Source of the DNA: Bog-159 sp049511415
GTDB lineage: Bacteria > Acidobacteriota > Terriglobia > Bryobacterales > Bryobacteraceae
Assembly (NCBI GenBank): GCA_049511415.1
Contig: JBEKYC010000098.1
Coordinates: 1-21,327, forward strand
DNA: 21,327 bases
Reading direction: 5' to 3'
The translations under genes and the position numbers were made by a program. The notes beneath the pieces are model-generated. The model had not been told where the DNA came from. It did no database searches and saw nothing but the letters and a program-made list of their open reading frames with translations. Below, in pieces: positions 1 through 7,080 of the stretch. Position 1 is the first letter of the stretch. Every line of letters begins with the position of its first letter.

Positions 1-110
1 CGCCGCAGCGCCCGCACCGCCTCGCGCGCGAAGTGGGATTGCGCGAAGCCGGAGTACAATTGCTCATGATAGGCGCGCTCGCGTTCCCGCGCGCCGCTAT
101 CGGGAGGCAT
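1..110 (-). CDS. N-terminal fragment of a gene running off the left edge, possibly a SAM-dependent methyltransferase
   Basis: The minus strand is open from an ATG at 110 (or the adjacent ATG at 113) to the window edge and gives about 36 residues, starting MPPDSGARERERAYHEQLYS and continuing with a Phe/His/Arg-rich helix containing HFAREAVRAL. A GGGGG Shine-Dalgarno-like run lies 7 nt before the ATG at 110, which favours that start. The tyrosine- and histidine-rich opening resembles the N-terminal cap of some class I methyltransferases in Acidobacteriota, but the glycine-rich SAM motif would lie outside the window, so the function is a guess. The gene is divergent from the toxin-antitoxin pair, and only about 34 bp separate it from the preferred antitoxin start. 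Confidence 0.45.
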   Translation of the reverse strand, partial: MPPDSGARERERAYHEQLYSGFAQSHFAREAVRALR

Positions 111-144
111 CATGCGACCCCCGGAAATCCTGAAACCTCATACT

Positions 145-492
145 ATGAACGCCACCGCTAGAATTCAGCACAAAGGCCAAGTGACGATTCCCACCGCCGT
201 ACGGCGTCAGGCTGGTTTACAGCAGGGCGACTTAGTGAAATTCACCTTTCACCGCGGCAAGATTGTCATTACCCCCAAGATCGTCATCGACCGCTCCAAA
301 TTTCCAACGGCGGACGACGACTACACGCCCGCTCAGCGCCGCAGCATCGATGCCCGCCTTGCCGAATCAGAAGCAGACTACAAAGCTAGCCGCAGCTTCG
401 GCCCATTCGACACCGCCGATGAGATGATCGCCCACATGAAATCGAAGCTCAAGAAACCAACACAACCGGCAACTGCAAAACGTTCGCGATGA
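145..492 (+). CDS. AbrB/MazE-type antitoxin of a type II toxin-antitoxin pair
   Basis: This 115-residue protein opens with a swapped-hairpin AbrB/SpoVT-type DNA-binding domain. The hallmark KGQVTIP is at residues 10-16, followed by RRQAGLQQGDLV and a beta-rich stretch to about residue 50. The C-terminal half (DDDYTPAQRRSIDARLAE, then GPFDTADEMIAHMK) is the acidic/helical region expected to wrap and neutralise the toxin. The ATG at 145 puts the domain at the usual distance from the N-terminus. An in-frame ATG at 112 has a GGGAGG box only 4 nt upstream and would add 11 residues. The stop overlaps the toxin start as ATGA (489-492), so the two are translationally coupled. In this family the antitoxin, alone or with toxin, normally represses its own promoter; no operator was identified here. 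Confidence 0.85.
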   Translation: MNATARIQHKGQVTIPTAVRRQAGLQQGDLVKFTFHRGKIVITPKIVIDRSKFPTADDDYTPAQRRSIDARLAESEADYKASRSFGPFDTADEMIAHMKSKLKKPTQPATAKRSR

Positions 493-701
493 AGGTTGAC
501 TATCTCCCCCGAGCCCAAGAAGCCCTGCAGGACGCTCCTGAACCAGTTCGCAGGGCATTTTTCAAACAGGTAAAGTTGCTGCAAAGTAACCTCGGTCATC
601 CTTCGCTCCACGCGAAGAAATACGACGAGTCCCAGGATCTTTGGCAAGCTCGCGTCAACAGAAGCTGGCGGTTCTACTTCCACATACTGGGCGATACCTA
701 G
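489..701 (+). CDS. RelE/ParE-like toxin, apparently C-terminally shortened
   Basis: The 70-residue product has the RelE/ParE fold signature: an N-terminal strand (MKVDYLPRAQEAL), two helices (PVRRAFFKQVKLLQSNL), then HAKKYDESQDLWQARVNRSWRFYF, the strand block typical of these ribosome-dependent mRNA interferases or gyrase toxins. Family members usually run to about 85-90 residues and end with one more strand of the form YxIxxIxPHPK. Here a TAG stop follows GDT directly, removing that strand, which in RelE relatives carries active-site residues. Reading past the TAG, or in the other frames, gives no clear continuation of the family. The toxin may therefore be inactive or weakened, with the antitoxin retained. 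Start and coupling to the antitoxin are clear from the ATGA overlap. Confidence 0.75.
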   Translation: MKVDYLPRAQEALQDAPEPVRRAFFKQVKLLQSNLGHPSLHAKKYDESQDLWQARVNRSWRFYFHILGDT

Positions 702-790
702 CTTCTTCGTCGCAGTCACGGTGCGCCGGGTCGCCGGAAAGCCACTTGCGCATGGGCATCGTCTTTCCCGGCGCCCCCAGCGTCCATTGT

Positions 791-796
791 TATGAT
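791..796 (+). promoter_or_regulatory. candidate -10 box (TATGAT) before the secreted protein gene
   Basis: TATGAT at 791-796 overlaps the two upstream candidate ATG codons (792, 795). If used, transcription would begin near 803, leaving only a few bases before the ATG at 807, i.e. an almost leaderless mRNA. No good -35 hexamer is visible and the call rests on one hexamer. Confidence 0.25.
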
Positions 797-1376
797 GGTC
801 ATCAACATGAAATGGGCTGTACCCCTGCTCTGCTGCCTCAACCTCGCCGCCGCCGCTGAACTCGCCCCCGGCCGCACCGTCTTCCTGATGCCCATGGGCC
901 ACGGCCTCGACCAGTTCCTCGCCAACCGGCTCACCCGCATGCATCTCTTGCAGGTGGTCACCGATCCCGCCAAGGCCGACGTCATCATCACCGACCAGGT
1001 CGGCGAGGGATTTGAGGATCGCCTCAGCGGTTTGCTCCCGCCGCCCCCGCCGGATGCCGCGGCCAAAGAAGCCGCCAGCGAGAAAGCCAAGGAAAAGGCC
1101 GAGCAAGCCGCAAAGGCCGCCGAAAAAGGAGACACGCCCCCGTCGGCAGGACTGGCCTCCATGCTCACCGACACCGCCAACAAAGCCCTGGCGCAAGGCT
1201 CCATGGGCACGCACGGCCGCGGCCATGGCACGATCTTCCTGGTGGATATCAAATCCCACCAGGTGCTCTGGTCGGCCTTTGAACCGCCCGACGGCTCTAC
1301 GCCGCGCGAACTCGACCGCACCGCCGACCGCATCGTGAAGCGCCTCAAAGACGACATCACGCCGAAGACGAAGTAG
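792..1376 (+). CDS. exported protein of unknown function
   Basis: A 194-residue protein (or 189 if the in-frame ATG at 807 is used) with a hydrophobic signal peptide (MKWAVPLLCCLNLAAAA) and a probable cleavage site near AAAAE. The two cysteines in the signal region do not make a convincing lipobox. The mature part has two alpha/beta-like segments: TVFLMPMGHGLDQFLANRL with KADVIITDQVGEGF, and later HGTIFLVDIKSHQVLWSAF. Between them sits a proline run and a lysine/alanine/glutamate-rich helix (about residues 78-113) that looks like a flexible or coiled spacer. VIITD and IFLVDIKSHQVLWS suggest one compact fold interrupted by that insert. I recognise no named family. There is no obvious Shine-Dalgarno at any candidate start. 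The 3' end overlaps the convergent glycosyltransferase gene by 20 bp. Confidence 0.7.
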   Translation: MMVINMKWAVPLLCCLNLAAAAELAPGRTVFLMPMGHGLDQFLANRLTRMHLLQVVTDPAKADVIITDQVGEGFEDRLSGLLPPPPPDAAAKEAASEKAKEKAEQAAKAAEKGDTPPSAGLASMLTDTANKALAQGSMGTHGRGHGTIFLVDIKSHQVLWSAFEPPDGSTPRELDRTADRIVKRLKDDITPKTK

Positions 1377-3669
1377 CGTTCTTCTCGCGCACCGCCGCCC
1401 GGTAACTCTCCGCCAACCGCGCCGTGATCAGCGCCATATCCCACTGCGCCGCCACCTCGGCGCGCGCGCGCGCGGCCAACTCCGCCGCCATCGCCGGGTT
1501 CTCGAAAACCTGCAGCACGCGCTCGGCGAACGCCCCAGGCTCGTCCGCCAGCAGGCAGAATTCGCCGTCCTCACGCGCCAGACCCTCGGCGCCCACGCGC
1601 GTCGAAACCACCGGCATGCCGGCCGCGAAAGCCTCAAGCAGTTTCACCCGCACGCCCGATCCGCTCAGCACCGGGCACACAAACACCGCATACCGGCCCA
1701 GCGGCTCGCGAATATCCTCCACGAACCCGCGGATCTCGATCCCCGCGCGGTCCTCATAAGGATGCCGCGCCGGCGCATCCGATCCCACCACCACCAGCCG
1801 CGTCTCCGGCCGCCGCTCCACGATGCGCGGCAGCACCCGGTTGACGAACCACTCCAGCGCGACGATATTCGGCTCGTGCCGGAAGCTCCCCAGAAACAGC
1901 ATGGTGTACGGCTCGCGCCCGCCGGGGGCGAATTGGTAGCGCGCCGTGTCGATCCCCGCCCGCAGGCCCGCGTCCATCCGCCCGCGGATGTGCGGCAGGA
2001 AACCCGCCAGATATTCCGCGTTCTCCCGCGTGCACACCTGCACCCGATCGCAGCGCGGCAGCATGCGCAACTCATACCGCAGCGCGCGCAGATATTCGTA
2101 GCGCGCCTTGCTCCGCGCCAGCGCGCCGTGCATGTATTCCAGGCCGCGCGCGATCGACTGAAAGTAGATATCGTGCTCGAACAGGATCACCGGAATGCGC
2201 CGGTAGCCGGGCGCGTATTGCGCCAGCGGCGTGTATTCCAGTTGCACCACGCCGATCTTTTTCAGATACATCTGCCGGTGGATCAGCCAGTCGAAATCGC
2301 CGTTCGCAAATTCCCGCACGGCGTGCGGCGCGATCGATCCCAGGCTGTTGCCGTGCAGCGGCGGGCGCGCCAGAAACTCCGCCGACGCGCAGAACTCCCG
2401 CAGTTCCTCCTGCGCCGCCGCTTGCGATGGCAGATCCAGCATCGCCACCACATGCACCTCGCAGTGCTTGGTCAATTCCCGCAGCGTCTGATACATGAAC
2501 ACGCCGCCGCCATGCACCGGCGGGCAGATCGGATACGGCGATACGAACAGCACCTTCCCGGCCTGGACCTCATCGCCAAACCGGTCCCAATAGAACCCGC
2601 CCAGCGGCCGCTGAAACGCCTCCGTATCGCAAACCACCGCCAGTTCACGCGCCCGCCATCGCGACCGCCCCGCGCCCCGAAGCTGCCGAAAGGCCCGCCA
2701 CCAGCCATCCAGGTTGGCCCGTCCCGGCACATCCCCGGCAGCCAAACTCGCCAGCGCGCCGCCGTAGCTGAAACAGAAATGCTCTGCGAGCCGCCGCCAA
2801 TCGTGGATGTTCTTCCAGCAGAACAGCAGGTAGTTTTTTTTCAACACCGCCTGGATCCGCGCCTCGCTGAAGCGCTTGCCGATGGTGCCGCGATGCTCGT
2901 GATACACCATGCTGCGCGGCTGGTACAGCACCTTCCATCCCCGCTTCCAAGCCAGGTAACCGAGATCCGTGTCTTCCAGATAGAAGGGCGCCAGCAATTC
3001 ATCGAATCCGCCCAGTTCCAGAAATTTGCGCCGGTCGAACGCGCAGGATCCGCCGCCCCCGTAGAAGCAGGGAAACAAATCCGTGATCGCCGCATCCACG
3101 CGATGCCGCACCTTCAACCCGCCATCCTGCCACCAGCCCTGCGTCAGGCCGGTTTCCTCGCGCACGCGCGCCGGATCGCGAAAGAAGATCTGGCACGAAA
3201 CCGCGAACACGCCCGCATCGCGGAAGCTTTCCAGCAACGGCGCCAGGAAATCCGGCGCCACCCGCATGTCGCTGTTCAGCAGCACTACGATATCGTGCTT
3301 CGCCGCGCGAAACCCGGCGTTCGACCCGCCGCCGAAACCCAGGTTGCGCTCCAGCGCGACCACGCGCACGCCCGGAAACATCTGCCGCACGAACGCGGCA
3401 CTATCGTCCTCGGAGCCGTTATCCACCACGATGATTTCATTGTCCGGATTCGCCGCCAGTGCCGCCACCACCGACGGCAGATACTGCGCCAGCAGATCGC
3501 GCCCGTTCCAGTTGGGGATCACCACGCTGGCGGCGTCCGTGCGGCAAGGCTCGTCGTGCGGCGGGTCCCGCCGCCCCCACAGCAGCCAGGCCAGATCGGT
3601 CAGAGCCAACCACAGCACCGCGCCCAGCCACATCAGGGGAGAGACGATCAGCAGCAGAACCGATTTCAT
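1357..3669 (-). CDS. membrane-anchored double glycosyltransferase: GT2 domain fused to GT4 domain
   Basis: The 770-residue protein has three parts. Residues 1-32 are a hydrophobic anchor. Residues about 48-290 are a GT-A fold family 2 transferase: SVVIPNWNG (48-56), EIIVVDNGSEDDS (78-90), NLGFGGGSNAGF (109-120), LLNSDM with the metal/nucleotide-binding NSD (132-134), and LEDTDLGYLAWKRGWK with the acceptor-site ED motif (231-246). Residues about 372-760 are a GT-B fold family 4 transferase: KVLFVSPYPICPPVHGGG (372-389), LFLGSFRHEPN (591-601), and the C-terminal EAFAAGMPVVSTRVGAEGL (679-697), whose glutamate region binds the nucleotide sugar. Both domains look catalytically complete, so two successive sugar transfers onto a lipid-linked glycan at the inner membrane face are likely (inference; sugars unknown). 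The ATG overlaps the upstream methyltransferase stop (ATGA, 3666-3669), so it is co-translated in the polysaccharide operon. Confidence 0.9.
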   Translation of the reverse strand: MKSVLLLIVSPLMWLGAVLWLALTDLAWLLWGRRDPPHDEPCRTDAASVVIPNWNGRDLLAQYLPSVVAALAANPDNEIIVVDNGSEDDSAAFVRQMFPGVRVVALERNLGFGGGSNAGFRAAKHDIVVLLNSDMRVAPDFLAPLLESFRDAGVFAVSCQIFFRDPARVREETGLTQGWWQDGGLKVRHRVDAAITDLFPCFYGGGGSCAFDRRKFLELGGFDELLAPFYLEDTDLGYLAWKRGWKVLYQPRSMVYHEHRGTIGKRFSEARIQAVLKKNYLLFCWKNIHDWRRLAEHFCFSYGGALASLAAGDVPGRANLDGWWRAFRQLRGAGRSRWRARELAVVCDTEAFQRPLGGFYWDRFGDEVQAGKVLFVSPYPICPPVHGGGVFMYQTLRELTKHCEVHVVAMLDLPSQAAAQEELREFCASAEFLARPPLHGNSLGSIAPHAVREFANGDFDWLIHRQMYLKKIGVVQLEYTPLAQYAPGYRRIPVILFEHDIYFQSIARGLEYMHGALARSKARYEYLRALRYELRMLPRCDRVQVCTRENAEYLAGFLPHIRGRMDAGLRAGIDTARYQFAPGGREPYTMLFLGSFRHEPNIVALEWFVNRVLPRIVERRPETRLVVVGSDAPARHPYEDRAGIEIRGFVEDIREPLGRYAVFVCPVLSGSGVRVKLLEAFAAGMPVVSTRVGAEGLAREDGEFCLLADEPGAFAERVLQVFENPAMAAELAARARAEVAAQWDMALITARLAESYRAAVREKNATSSSA

Positions 3670-4880
3670 GGCGCCAGGTCAGGCCCCAGCCCGGCGCGTC
3701 TGCCTAAACGCATCCAGCGCGACGCCTCGATCAGCGCCAGCTTGCGGCGAAGCTCTTCCAATTCCGCACTCAGACTCTGCGCCCACCGCGTGCGTTCCTC
3801 CACGGTCTTTTCCGCCGCGTGCAGATACTCCACGCACTGCGCCAACTCGCCGAGCTTGGCTTCGATGGCCGCATTCAACTGCGTAGCCCACTCCGTCTTG
3901 CCCCGGTTCTCCCGCTCCAGATCCGCAATCGCCGCCTGCGCAGCGGACTGCTCCCGCGCCAGTTCGTCCTGCAGTTCCACGACACGCGCACCGCTTGCCG
4001 CGACTTCGCGATTCAGCCCCTCCGCCCAGCGATTGCTCTCTTCCAGCTCTGCGGTAAGCTGCCGATGCTGCCGGTCCAGATCCGCCAAGTCCTTCTTGGC
4101 CGTCTCCAGCCATCCGTTCTTCTGCCGCACCTCGCCTTCCAGCAGCGCGATGTGCGTCTCCCGCTCGCGCAGCAGATTCCCCGCGCTGGGCACGTAAACG
4201 AAGGTCGGATTGCCGGTCTGTGGCCGATGCGCGCAGACCGCCACGAAGAAGTGTGACGCCGCCGGATCGATCGCGCCGCCATCCACCCGCACCTCCGCCG
4301 TGTCTCCCGCTTCCACCGGACGGAACGCCACGCCCTCCACGTGATTCTCCAGAAACAGCGAGATGTGCGGAAACACCTCCGCCAGTTCGTCGCGGAACTC
4401 CGTGAATTCGAATTCGTGCGCGTGAAACGGATTGGCGCCCGCCGGCCCGCGCGACTCGCCGTAATAGAGCTTGTTGGGCGTCGATACGATGAACTGCCCC
4501 GTGGGAGCCAGCACGCGCCGCACTTCGCGCAGAAATGCCCGCCAGTCCGCCAGGTGCTCGATCACCTCGAACGCGATCACCAGGTCGAAGGACCCATCCG
4601 CGTGCGGCAGCGCCGTGCACGACGCCTGCTCGAAGTCCAGACCCGGCAAACGGTAAGTCTCGCGCGCGAAATCGATGGCCTCCGCCGAGTTGTCCACGCC
4701 CACCACCGATAGGGCCGTCTGCATCAATTCCGCCGCGCCGTACCCCGCGCCGCAGCCCGCATCCAGCACGTGCTTGCCGCGCGCCAGCCGCGCCGCGAAC
4801 GCATAGCGCGCCAGGTGCTCGTTCAGCAGGTCCGCGTCCACCCGCCCCGGAATCACGCGCTCGCCGGTGAACTCAACCAA
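3666..4880 (-). CDS. class I SAM methyltransferase with a long C-terminal coiled coil (polysaccharide-modifying)
   Basis: From a TTG start at 4880 the product is 404 residues. A GGGAG ribosome site (4888-4892) lies 7 nt upstream, and VEFTGERVIPG directly after the TTG is the usual beginning of this methyltransferase family; the ATG at 4916 would only add residues read through the end of the ABC gene. SAM motif I is VLDAGCGAGYG (38-48), the acidic residue after strand 2 is in VVGVDNS (59-65), and the post-motif FDLVIAFEVIEHL spans 98-110. The SAM fold ends near residue 220. Residues about 235-390 are a heptad-rich coiled coil with the phrase RWAxxL recurring in varied form (RWAEGL, EWATQL, RWAQSL). 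The gene starts inside the 3' end of the Wzt gene (8-bp overlap) and ends in an ATGA overlap with the glycosyltransferase. The likely role is methylation of an exported glycan, perhaps its terminus. Confidence 0.85.
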   Translation of the reverse strand: MVEFTGERVIPGRVDADLLNEHLARYAFAARLARGKHVLDAGCGAGYGAAELMQTALSVVGVDNSAEAIDFARETYRLPGLDFEQASCTALPHADGSFDLVIAFEVIEHLADWRAFLREVRRVLAPTGQFIVSTPNKLYYGESRGPAGANPFHAHEFEFTEFRDELAEVFPHISLFLENHVEGVAFRPVEAGDTAEVRVDGGAIDPAASHFFVAVCAHRPQTGNPTFVYVPSAGNLLRERETHIALLEGEVRQKNGWLETAKKDLADLDRQHRQLTAELEESNRWAEGLNREVAASGARVVELQDELAREQSAAQAAIADLERENRGKTEWATQLNAAIEAKLGELAQCVEYLHAAEKTVEERTRWAQSLSAELEELRRKLALIEASRWMRLGRRAGLGPDLAP

Positions 4881-6180
4881 CGCTCGACTCCCGCGCCGGC
4901 GCCTCGATCCGCGCATTCACTTCCACGCGGCATGGCAGCCGCAGGAAGCCGTAAATCTCGCCCGGCGAATGGCCCATCTGCACGGCGATGGCGTTATCGA
5001 TCCAATCGCACATCTTGTAGCCCAGCAGCGTGCCGTCCGCAATTGCCGGCGAAAAGGAGAACGAGGCCGGGTAAAGCTCCGGCATCTCCAGATGAAAATC
5101 GATCGTATAAATATCGCCCGGCCCCATCGCCGGCAGGTCGTAGCTCTCGCGCGCCGTATTCGTGCCCGAAAAATCCACGCCCAGGTGATTGCGCATCATG
5201 AAGCCCACCATCGGCTGCGCCACCTCGTCGTTGGCCCGCACGCTGATGCGCACCGTGATGCGCTGCGACGGCTCCAACAGCCGCACCGGATCGCCCTGCG
5301 CATCCAGCACTGCGATTCCCAAAATCTCCGCCCGCCGGTCGCCATAGCGATGGTCGACGTTCGGAATGTGTTCCACCACTTGCGGCGCGCGCACCGCGGC
5401 CCCCTCGCGCCCGCGCTCCCCGGACCCTTTCAGCAGCACATAGGCCGAGTCCTTATCCACCATCGCGGCCAGGTACTTGGCCACCACGTGCTCGCAATCG
5501 CCCATCTCCCGCACGATGCCATGATCCAGCCACATCGCCCGGTCGCCGATGGCCTTCACATCCGCCACCGCGTGCGAGACAAACATAATGGTGATGCCGC
5601 GCGAGCGCAGCTCGTGGACCTTGCGCATGCAGCGCTGCCGGAAATAAATATCGCCCACCGCCAGCGCCTCGTCCACCAGCAGAATCTCCGGGTCCACGTT
5701 GATGGCCACGGCAAAAGCCAGCCGCACCACCATGCCGCTCGAATAAGTCTTCACCGGCTGGTTGATGAACTCGCCGATCTCCGCGAAATCTTCGATCTCC
5801 TTGTAGCGTCGATCGATCTGCCGCGTGCTCAGCCCCAGGATGGATCCGTTCAGGTAAACGTTATCCCGCCCGCTGAACTCCGGATTGAATCCCGCGCCCA
5901 GTTCCAGCAGCGCCGAGACGCGCCCGTTCACCGACACCGTGCCGCGGCTGGGATGCAGAATCCCCGCCACCATCTGCAGCAGCGTGCTTTTCCCCGATCC
6001 GTTTTCGCCAATGATGCAAAACGTCTCGCCGCGCCGCGCCGCGAAGCTGACGTCGTTGAGCGCCCAGAAATCCCTGTGCCGTTTTAGGCGATTGAACGAC
6101 AGCAACTCCTTCAGGCGGTCGCCGGGCGTTTCATAAATCGCGTAGCTCTTCGAGACACTCTGAAATTCGACGGCGTTCAC
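4873..6180 (-). CDS. wzt: polysaccharide ABC exporter ATPase with C-terminal glycan-binding domain (Wzt type)
   Basis: The 435-residue protein begins with GTG. Its ATPase half has Walker A GENGSGKST (58-66), the Q-loop region, the signature YSSGM (146-150) typical of the Wzt/TagH/RfbE branch, Walker B ILLVDE (166-171) and the H-loop histidine H203 in FVSHA. Residues about 284-430 are a beta-rich domain (AEILGIAVLD, VGFMMRNHLGVDFSGTNT, YPASFSFSPAIADGTLLGY) matching the Wzt C-terminal carbohydrate-binding domain, which in E. coli O9a recognises the modified non-reducing end of the O-antigen before export. The partner permease Wzm is not encoded anywhere in this window, which is unusual. Downstream and overlapping are a methyltransferase and a glycosyltransferase, so the substrate is probably a methyl-decorated surface polysaccharide (inference). 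No clear Shine-Dalgarno precedes the GTG. Confidence 0.92.
   Translation of the reverse strand: MNAVEFQSVSKSYAIYETPGDRLKELLSFNRLKRHRDFWALNDVSFAARRGETFCIIGENGSGKSTLLQMVAGILHPSRGTVSVNGRVSALLELGAGFNPEFSGRDNVYLNGSILGLSTRQIDRRYKEIEDFAEIGEFINQPVKTYSSGMVVRLAFAVAINVDPEILLVDEALAVGDIYFRQRCMRKVHELRSRGITIMFVSHAVADVKAIGDRAMWLDHGIVREMGDCEHVVAKYLAAMVDKDSAYVLLKGSGERGREGAAVRAPQVVEHIPNVDHRYGDRRAEILGIAVLDAQGDPVRLLEPSQRITVRISVRANDEVAQPMVGFMMRNHLGVDFSGTNTARESYDLPAMGPGDIYTIDFHLEMPELYPASFSFSPAIADGTLLGYKMCDWIDNAIAVQMGHSPGEIYGFLRLPCRVEVNARIEAPARESSVG
4888..4892 (-). promoter_or_regulatory. ribosome binding site deciding a TTG start for the methyltransferase
   Basis: On the minus strand GGGAG stands 7 nt before TTG at 4880-4878. 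It lies within the last codons of the upstream ABC gene and supports TTG, rather than the more distant ATG at 4916, as the start. Confidence 0.6.
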
Positions 6181-6219
6181 GTTTGTGGTCCGGATAGACC
6201 GGAAGCATCAGTGTAGCGC

Positions 6220-6984
6220 TCAGAAGATGTCGAATGACATCTCCACGTGGGATGCGTAAGCCACGGGCTTATCCATCTGCCGGGCGGGCTCGAATCGCCA
6301 CAGCCGTATGACCCGGATGGCATTCTCGTCCAAACCGAAGCCAACTTGGTGGATCAGACGCACTTTGTGCGCGCGTCCATCGGTCCCTATGACCAGGCTC
6401 ATAGTGACGGTTCCCTTGCGCTTGGCCGATCGCGCGAATTCCGTATAGGTTCCGTCCACGCGCAGCAGGGGCTTCGGGTTAGTCACCGGCGGTGGAGGCC
6501 GGACGGGAACCTCATCCTCCGCGACTGGCGGAAGCGCGAAATGAATTCCCTTGGACTCCAGGTATTCCTCCGGGGTTTGGATTACCCGCCGCACGGTGCT
6601 CAAAATAGATTCCGCAGATTCATCGGGCGCAAATCCCGAGATTTCCAGCGCGATCTCGTCCTGCGCATTCCGGCAGCTGATCGCGGGCCGTGTTGCAACC
6701 GTCACCCTGCCGATATTCTGCAGCGTGAAACGGGCCGTGCTCTTATTCCATGCAGCGTCCCGCACCGCCACGGCCAGATCGCAACCGCCCTTCATGCGAT
6801 CCACTTGAGACTTCTTGAGCTTGATTCTTTGTGACTCGCCGCCTCTGACGAGAATGAACTCCCGGCCCGTAAACGACGCGACCGCCGCGTCCGGAGTCTG
6901 GCTCCAGGCGCAGGCCGCACACACTACCAGCCAAGTCAGGCGCCGGAACGCGCACAGCACCGTTGCAACCCCTCTGTTTCTCAA
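6220..6984 (-). CDS. exported protein with TonB C-terminal domain
   Basis: The 254-residue product starts with TTG, supported by a GGAGG site (6992-6996) 7 nt upstream. Residues 1-29 form a signal peptide (LTWLVVCAACAWSQ), with likely cleavage after AWSQ or just before it. The middle (30-150) has no recognised domain and contains two cysteines (CDLAV, ISCRNAQ). After a short proline stretch (PVRPPPPVTNPKP), residues about 175-254 form a TonB C-terminal domain: TYTEFARSAKRKGTVTMSLV, IGTDGRAHKVRL, GLDENAIRVIRLWRFEPA. True TonB energy transducers have an uncleaved membrane anchor and a long Pro-rich spanner; here both are reduced, so this is more likely one of the many periplasmic TonB-domain proteins of Acidobacteriota than a working transducer. 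It is upstream of the polysaccharide operon on the same strand, 39 bp away, and divergent from the DUF3857 pair. Confidence 0.8.
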   Translation of the reverse strand: MRNRGVATVLCAFRRLTWLVVCAACAWSQTPDAAVASFTGREFILVRGGESQRIKLKKSQVDRMKGGCDLAVAVRDAAWNKSTARFTLQNIGRVTVATRPAISCRNAQDEIALEISGFAPDESAESILSTVRRVIQTPEEYLESKGIHFALPPVAEDEVPVRPPPPVTNPKPLLRVDGTYTEFARSAKRKGTVTMSLVIGTDGRAHKVRLIHQVGFGLDENAIRVIRLWRFEPARQMDKPVAYASHVEMSFDIF

Positions 6985-6991
6985 AAGCCAG

Positions 6992-6996
6992 CCTCC
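6992..6996 (-). promoter_or_regulatory. ribosome binding site supporting a TTG start for the TonB-domain protein
   Basis: GGAGG on the minus strand, 7 nt before the TTG at 6984-6982. No better ATG or GTG lies near the signal peptide. Confidence 0.6.
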
Positions 6997-7066
6997 GGAT
7001 TATCAATCGTACATCCAAACGCCGCCCAGCGTGCTCAGCGTCCGGTTCAGCGATTTCGTAAGCAGG

Positions 7067-7072
7067 TATAAT
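7067..7072 (+). promoter_or_regulatory. promoter -10 box TATAAT, near-leaderless for the DUF3857 operon
   Basis: A perfect TATAAT at 7067-7072 ends 8 nt before the ATG at 7081. A start site about 7 nt downstream would put transcription at or 1-2 bases before the ATG, and no Shine-Dalgarno is present, so the first gene may be translated from a leaderless mRNA. The -35 region (GGTTCA at 7044-7049, 17-bp spacing) is a poor match. The box sits in the longer string AGCAGGTATAAT, which recurs at 20897-20908. Confidence 0.55.
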
Positions 7073-7080
7073 ATGCGGCA

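Noticed and set aside
641..859. 72-codon plus-strand frame bridging toxin and secreted protein
   Set aside because: No family match, and it does not restore the missing toxin C-terminus.
378..1444. Long minus-strand frames across the toxin and secreted-protein genes
   Set aside because: They oppose genes with recognisable products and contain only low-complexity Gly/Ser/Ala runs.
1762..4197. 811-codon plus-strand open frame
   Set aside because: Antisense to the glycosyltransferase and methyltransferase; the text is Arg/His/Pro/Gln-rich with no motif, an effect of high GC bias.
4867..6087. 406-codon plus-strand open frame
   Set aside because: Antisense to the Wzt gene, whose Walker motifs are clear; His/Arg-rich shadow.
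6187..6203. Small hairpin TCCGG-5-CCGGA just before the wzt start
   Set aside because: Five-base arms in high-GC DNA are expected by chance; no U-tract and no other support.
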